A stretch of DNA of 64,000 bases from Chitinophagales bacterium. Its GTDB lineage: Bacteria > Bacteroidota > Bacteroidia > Chitinophagales > Chitinophagaceae. Positions 63,534 through 64,000 of this stretch are shown here, in pieces. The notes below the pieces were generated by a model that saw nothing but the letters and a program-made list of their open reading frames with translations, was not told the origin of the DNA and ran no database searches. The position numbers and the translations under genes are program-made. The number at the start of each line of letters is the position of its first letter. Positions within the stretch are counted from its first letter, which is position 1. The stretch is from the NCBI GenBank assembly GCA_015655015.1, contig JAATFV010000116.1, positions 289,355-353,354 of the forward strand. The letters run 5' to 3'.

Positions 63534-64000
63534 ATGAATTATGACAAGGCAATCGCTCTTTACCGGAACGATAAGACCCTCCAAATCCTCCGTGCGGAGC
63601 ATTTCCCGTTATTAATTAGCTTTTATCATCTGGCATTCAAGCAGCAGGAACGAATAGCCTATCCCCAATCGGACCTGGTCAGTTTGCTGGGAGATTTCTT
63701 GTTCTCCCTTGAGCGCCAAGGGATATCCGACTATAATAAGTCTCCTATAGATTTTCTCCAAAAGTGGGCTCAGCAAGGTTATTTACGTCGGTATTATGAA
63801 TCGGCGGACGAACCGATCTATGAATTATCTCCTGCCAGCGAAAACGCTTTAAAATGGCTGGAAGACCTGAACAAGCAACAGTTTATAGGCACACACAGTC
63901 GGTTGTTGCAGTTTTTCTCGCTTTTGCAGCAAATCGTGAACAGAACAGCGGGGCCTTATGAAAGAATCCAGCAGTTGCAAGCAGAAAAGATGAAAATAGA
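63534..64000 (+). CDS. jetA: DUF3375 protein, probable Wadjet component JetA (3' end outside window)
   Basis: From ATG 63534 the frame stays open to the right edge (155 codons seen). The sequence matches the N terminus of DUF3375: LQILRAEHFPLLISFYHLAF, QSDLVSLLGDFLFSLERQG, PIDFLQKWAQQGYLRRYYES, EPIYELSPASENALKWLEDL and FIGTHSRLLQFFSLLQQIV. DUF3375 is JetA, the kleisin-like subunit of the SMC-like Wadjet complex, which cleaves plasmid DNA. JetB (DUF4194), JetC (SMC-like) and JetD (nuclease) are expected to the right. A nine-codon ORF at 63508-63537 overlaps the start by four bases. Confidence 0.75.
   Translation, partial: MNYDKAIALYRNDKTLQILRAEHFPLLISFYHLAFKQQERIAYPQSDLVSLLGDFLFSLERQGISDYNKSPIDFLQKWAQQGYLRRYYESADEPIYELSPASENALKWLEDLNKQQFIGTHSRLLQFFSLLQQIVNRTAGPYERIQQLQAEKMKI

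Noticed and set aside
63508..63537. Nine-codon leader peptide overlapping the jetA start
   Set aside because: The peptide is very short and the C-run inside it may be an indel site; it could equally be a misread start of jetA, so it is only mentioned there.

Overview
The window looks like a chromosomal segment of a Bacteroidota bacterium, most likely a member of the Chitinophagaceae or a close relative. The signs are three complete sigma/anti-sigma/SusC/SusD loci, many Cys-lipidated lipoproteins, TAnnTTTG-like promoter elements, GldA/GldF/GldG-type ABC transporters, and few Shine-Dalgarno sequences. No rRNA, tRNA, CRISPR array or insertion sequence was seen.

Layout. 1-4983 (+): end of a TIM-barrel sugar isomerase/epimerase, an SMP-30 lactonase, an HxlR regulator with operator-like palindromes, a secreted esterase, a DUF1080 protein, a Crp/Fnr regulator and a DoxX-like membrane protein. 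5153-14485 (-): a collagen-repeat lipoprotein, then an apparent sugar oxidation block (DUF1080, Gfo/Idh/MocA dehydrogenase, TIM-barrel isomerase, PMI-like cupin, DUF4432 epimerase-like protein, PVC-type cytochrome c lipoprotein). 14996-28263 (+): Sus-type locus 1 (ECF sigma, FecR, SusC, SusD) followed by a second PVC-type cytochrome and two tandem ceramidase-family proteins. 28452-41024 (+): Sus-type locus 2 (sigma, FecR, SusC, SusD), followed by a GldA-like ATPase, a GldF-GldG fusion broken by one in-frame TGA, and a TPR sensor histidine kinase. 41403-44205 (+): an accessory patch with an ester-cyclase-like lipoprotein, a decayed short-chain dehydrogenase joined to a Tat-signal alcohol dehydrogenase, and a remnant of a DUF4143 ATPase. 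59417-44175 (-): Sus-type locus 3 (sigma, FecR, SusC, SusD, DUF4843 lipoprotein, PKD-like lipoprotein, GldA-like ATPase, intact GldF-GldG fusion, M16 peptidase). 59707-64000 (+): a seven-repeat lipoprotein, a DUF4143 ATPase behind paired palindromes, a mosaic frameshifted gene, and the start of a DUF3375 (JetA) gene, which points to a Wadjet-type defence operon beyond the right edge.

How the parts fit. Each ECF sigma/FecR pair should switch on the adjacent SusC/SusD importer. The cargo-handling genes differ: cytochrome and ceramidase-like hydrolases in locus 1, a Gld-like ABC exporter in locus 2, and lipoproteins, the same type of ABC exporter and an M16 peptidase in locus 3. Coupling of a fused GldF-GldG ABC system to SusCD occurs twice, in different gene contexts, and is the most system-like pattern here. 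Three places (42049-42052, 42296-42302, 63399-63400) look like one-base homopolymer losses, so some broken genes may be sequencing errors rather than true pseudogenes.
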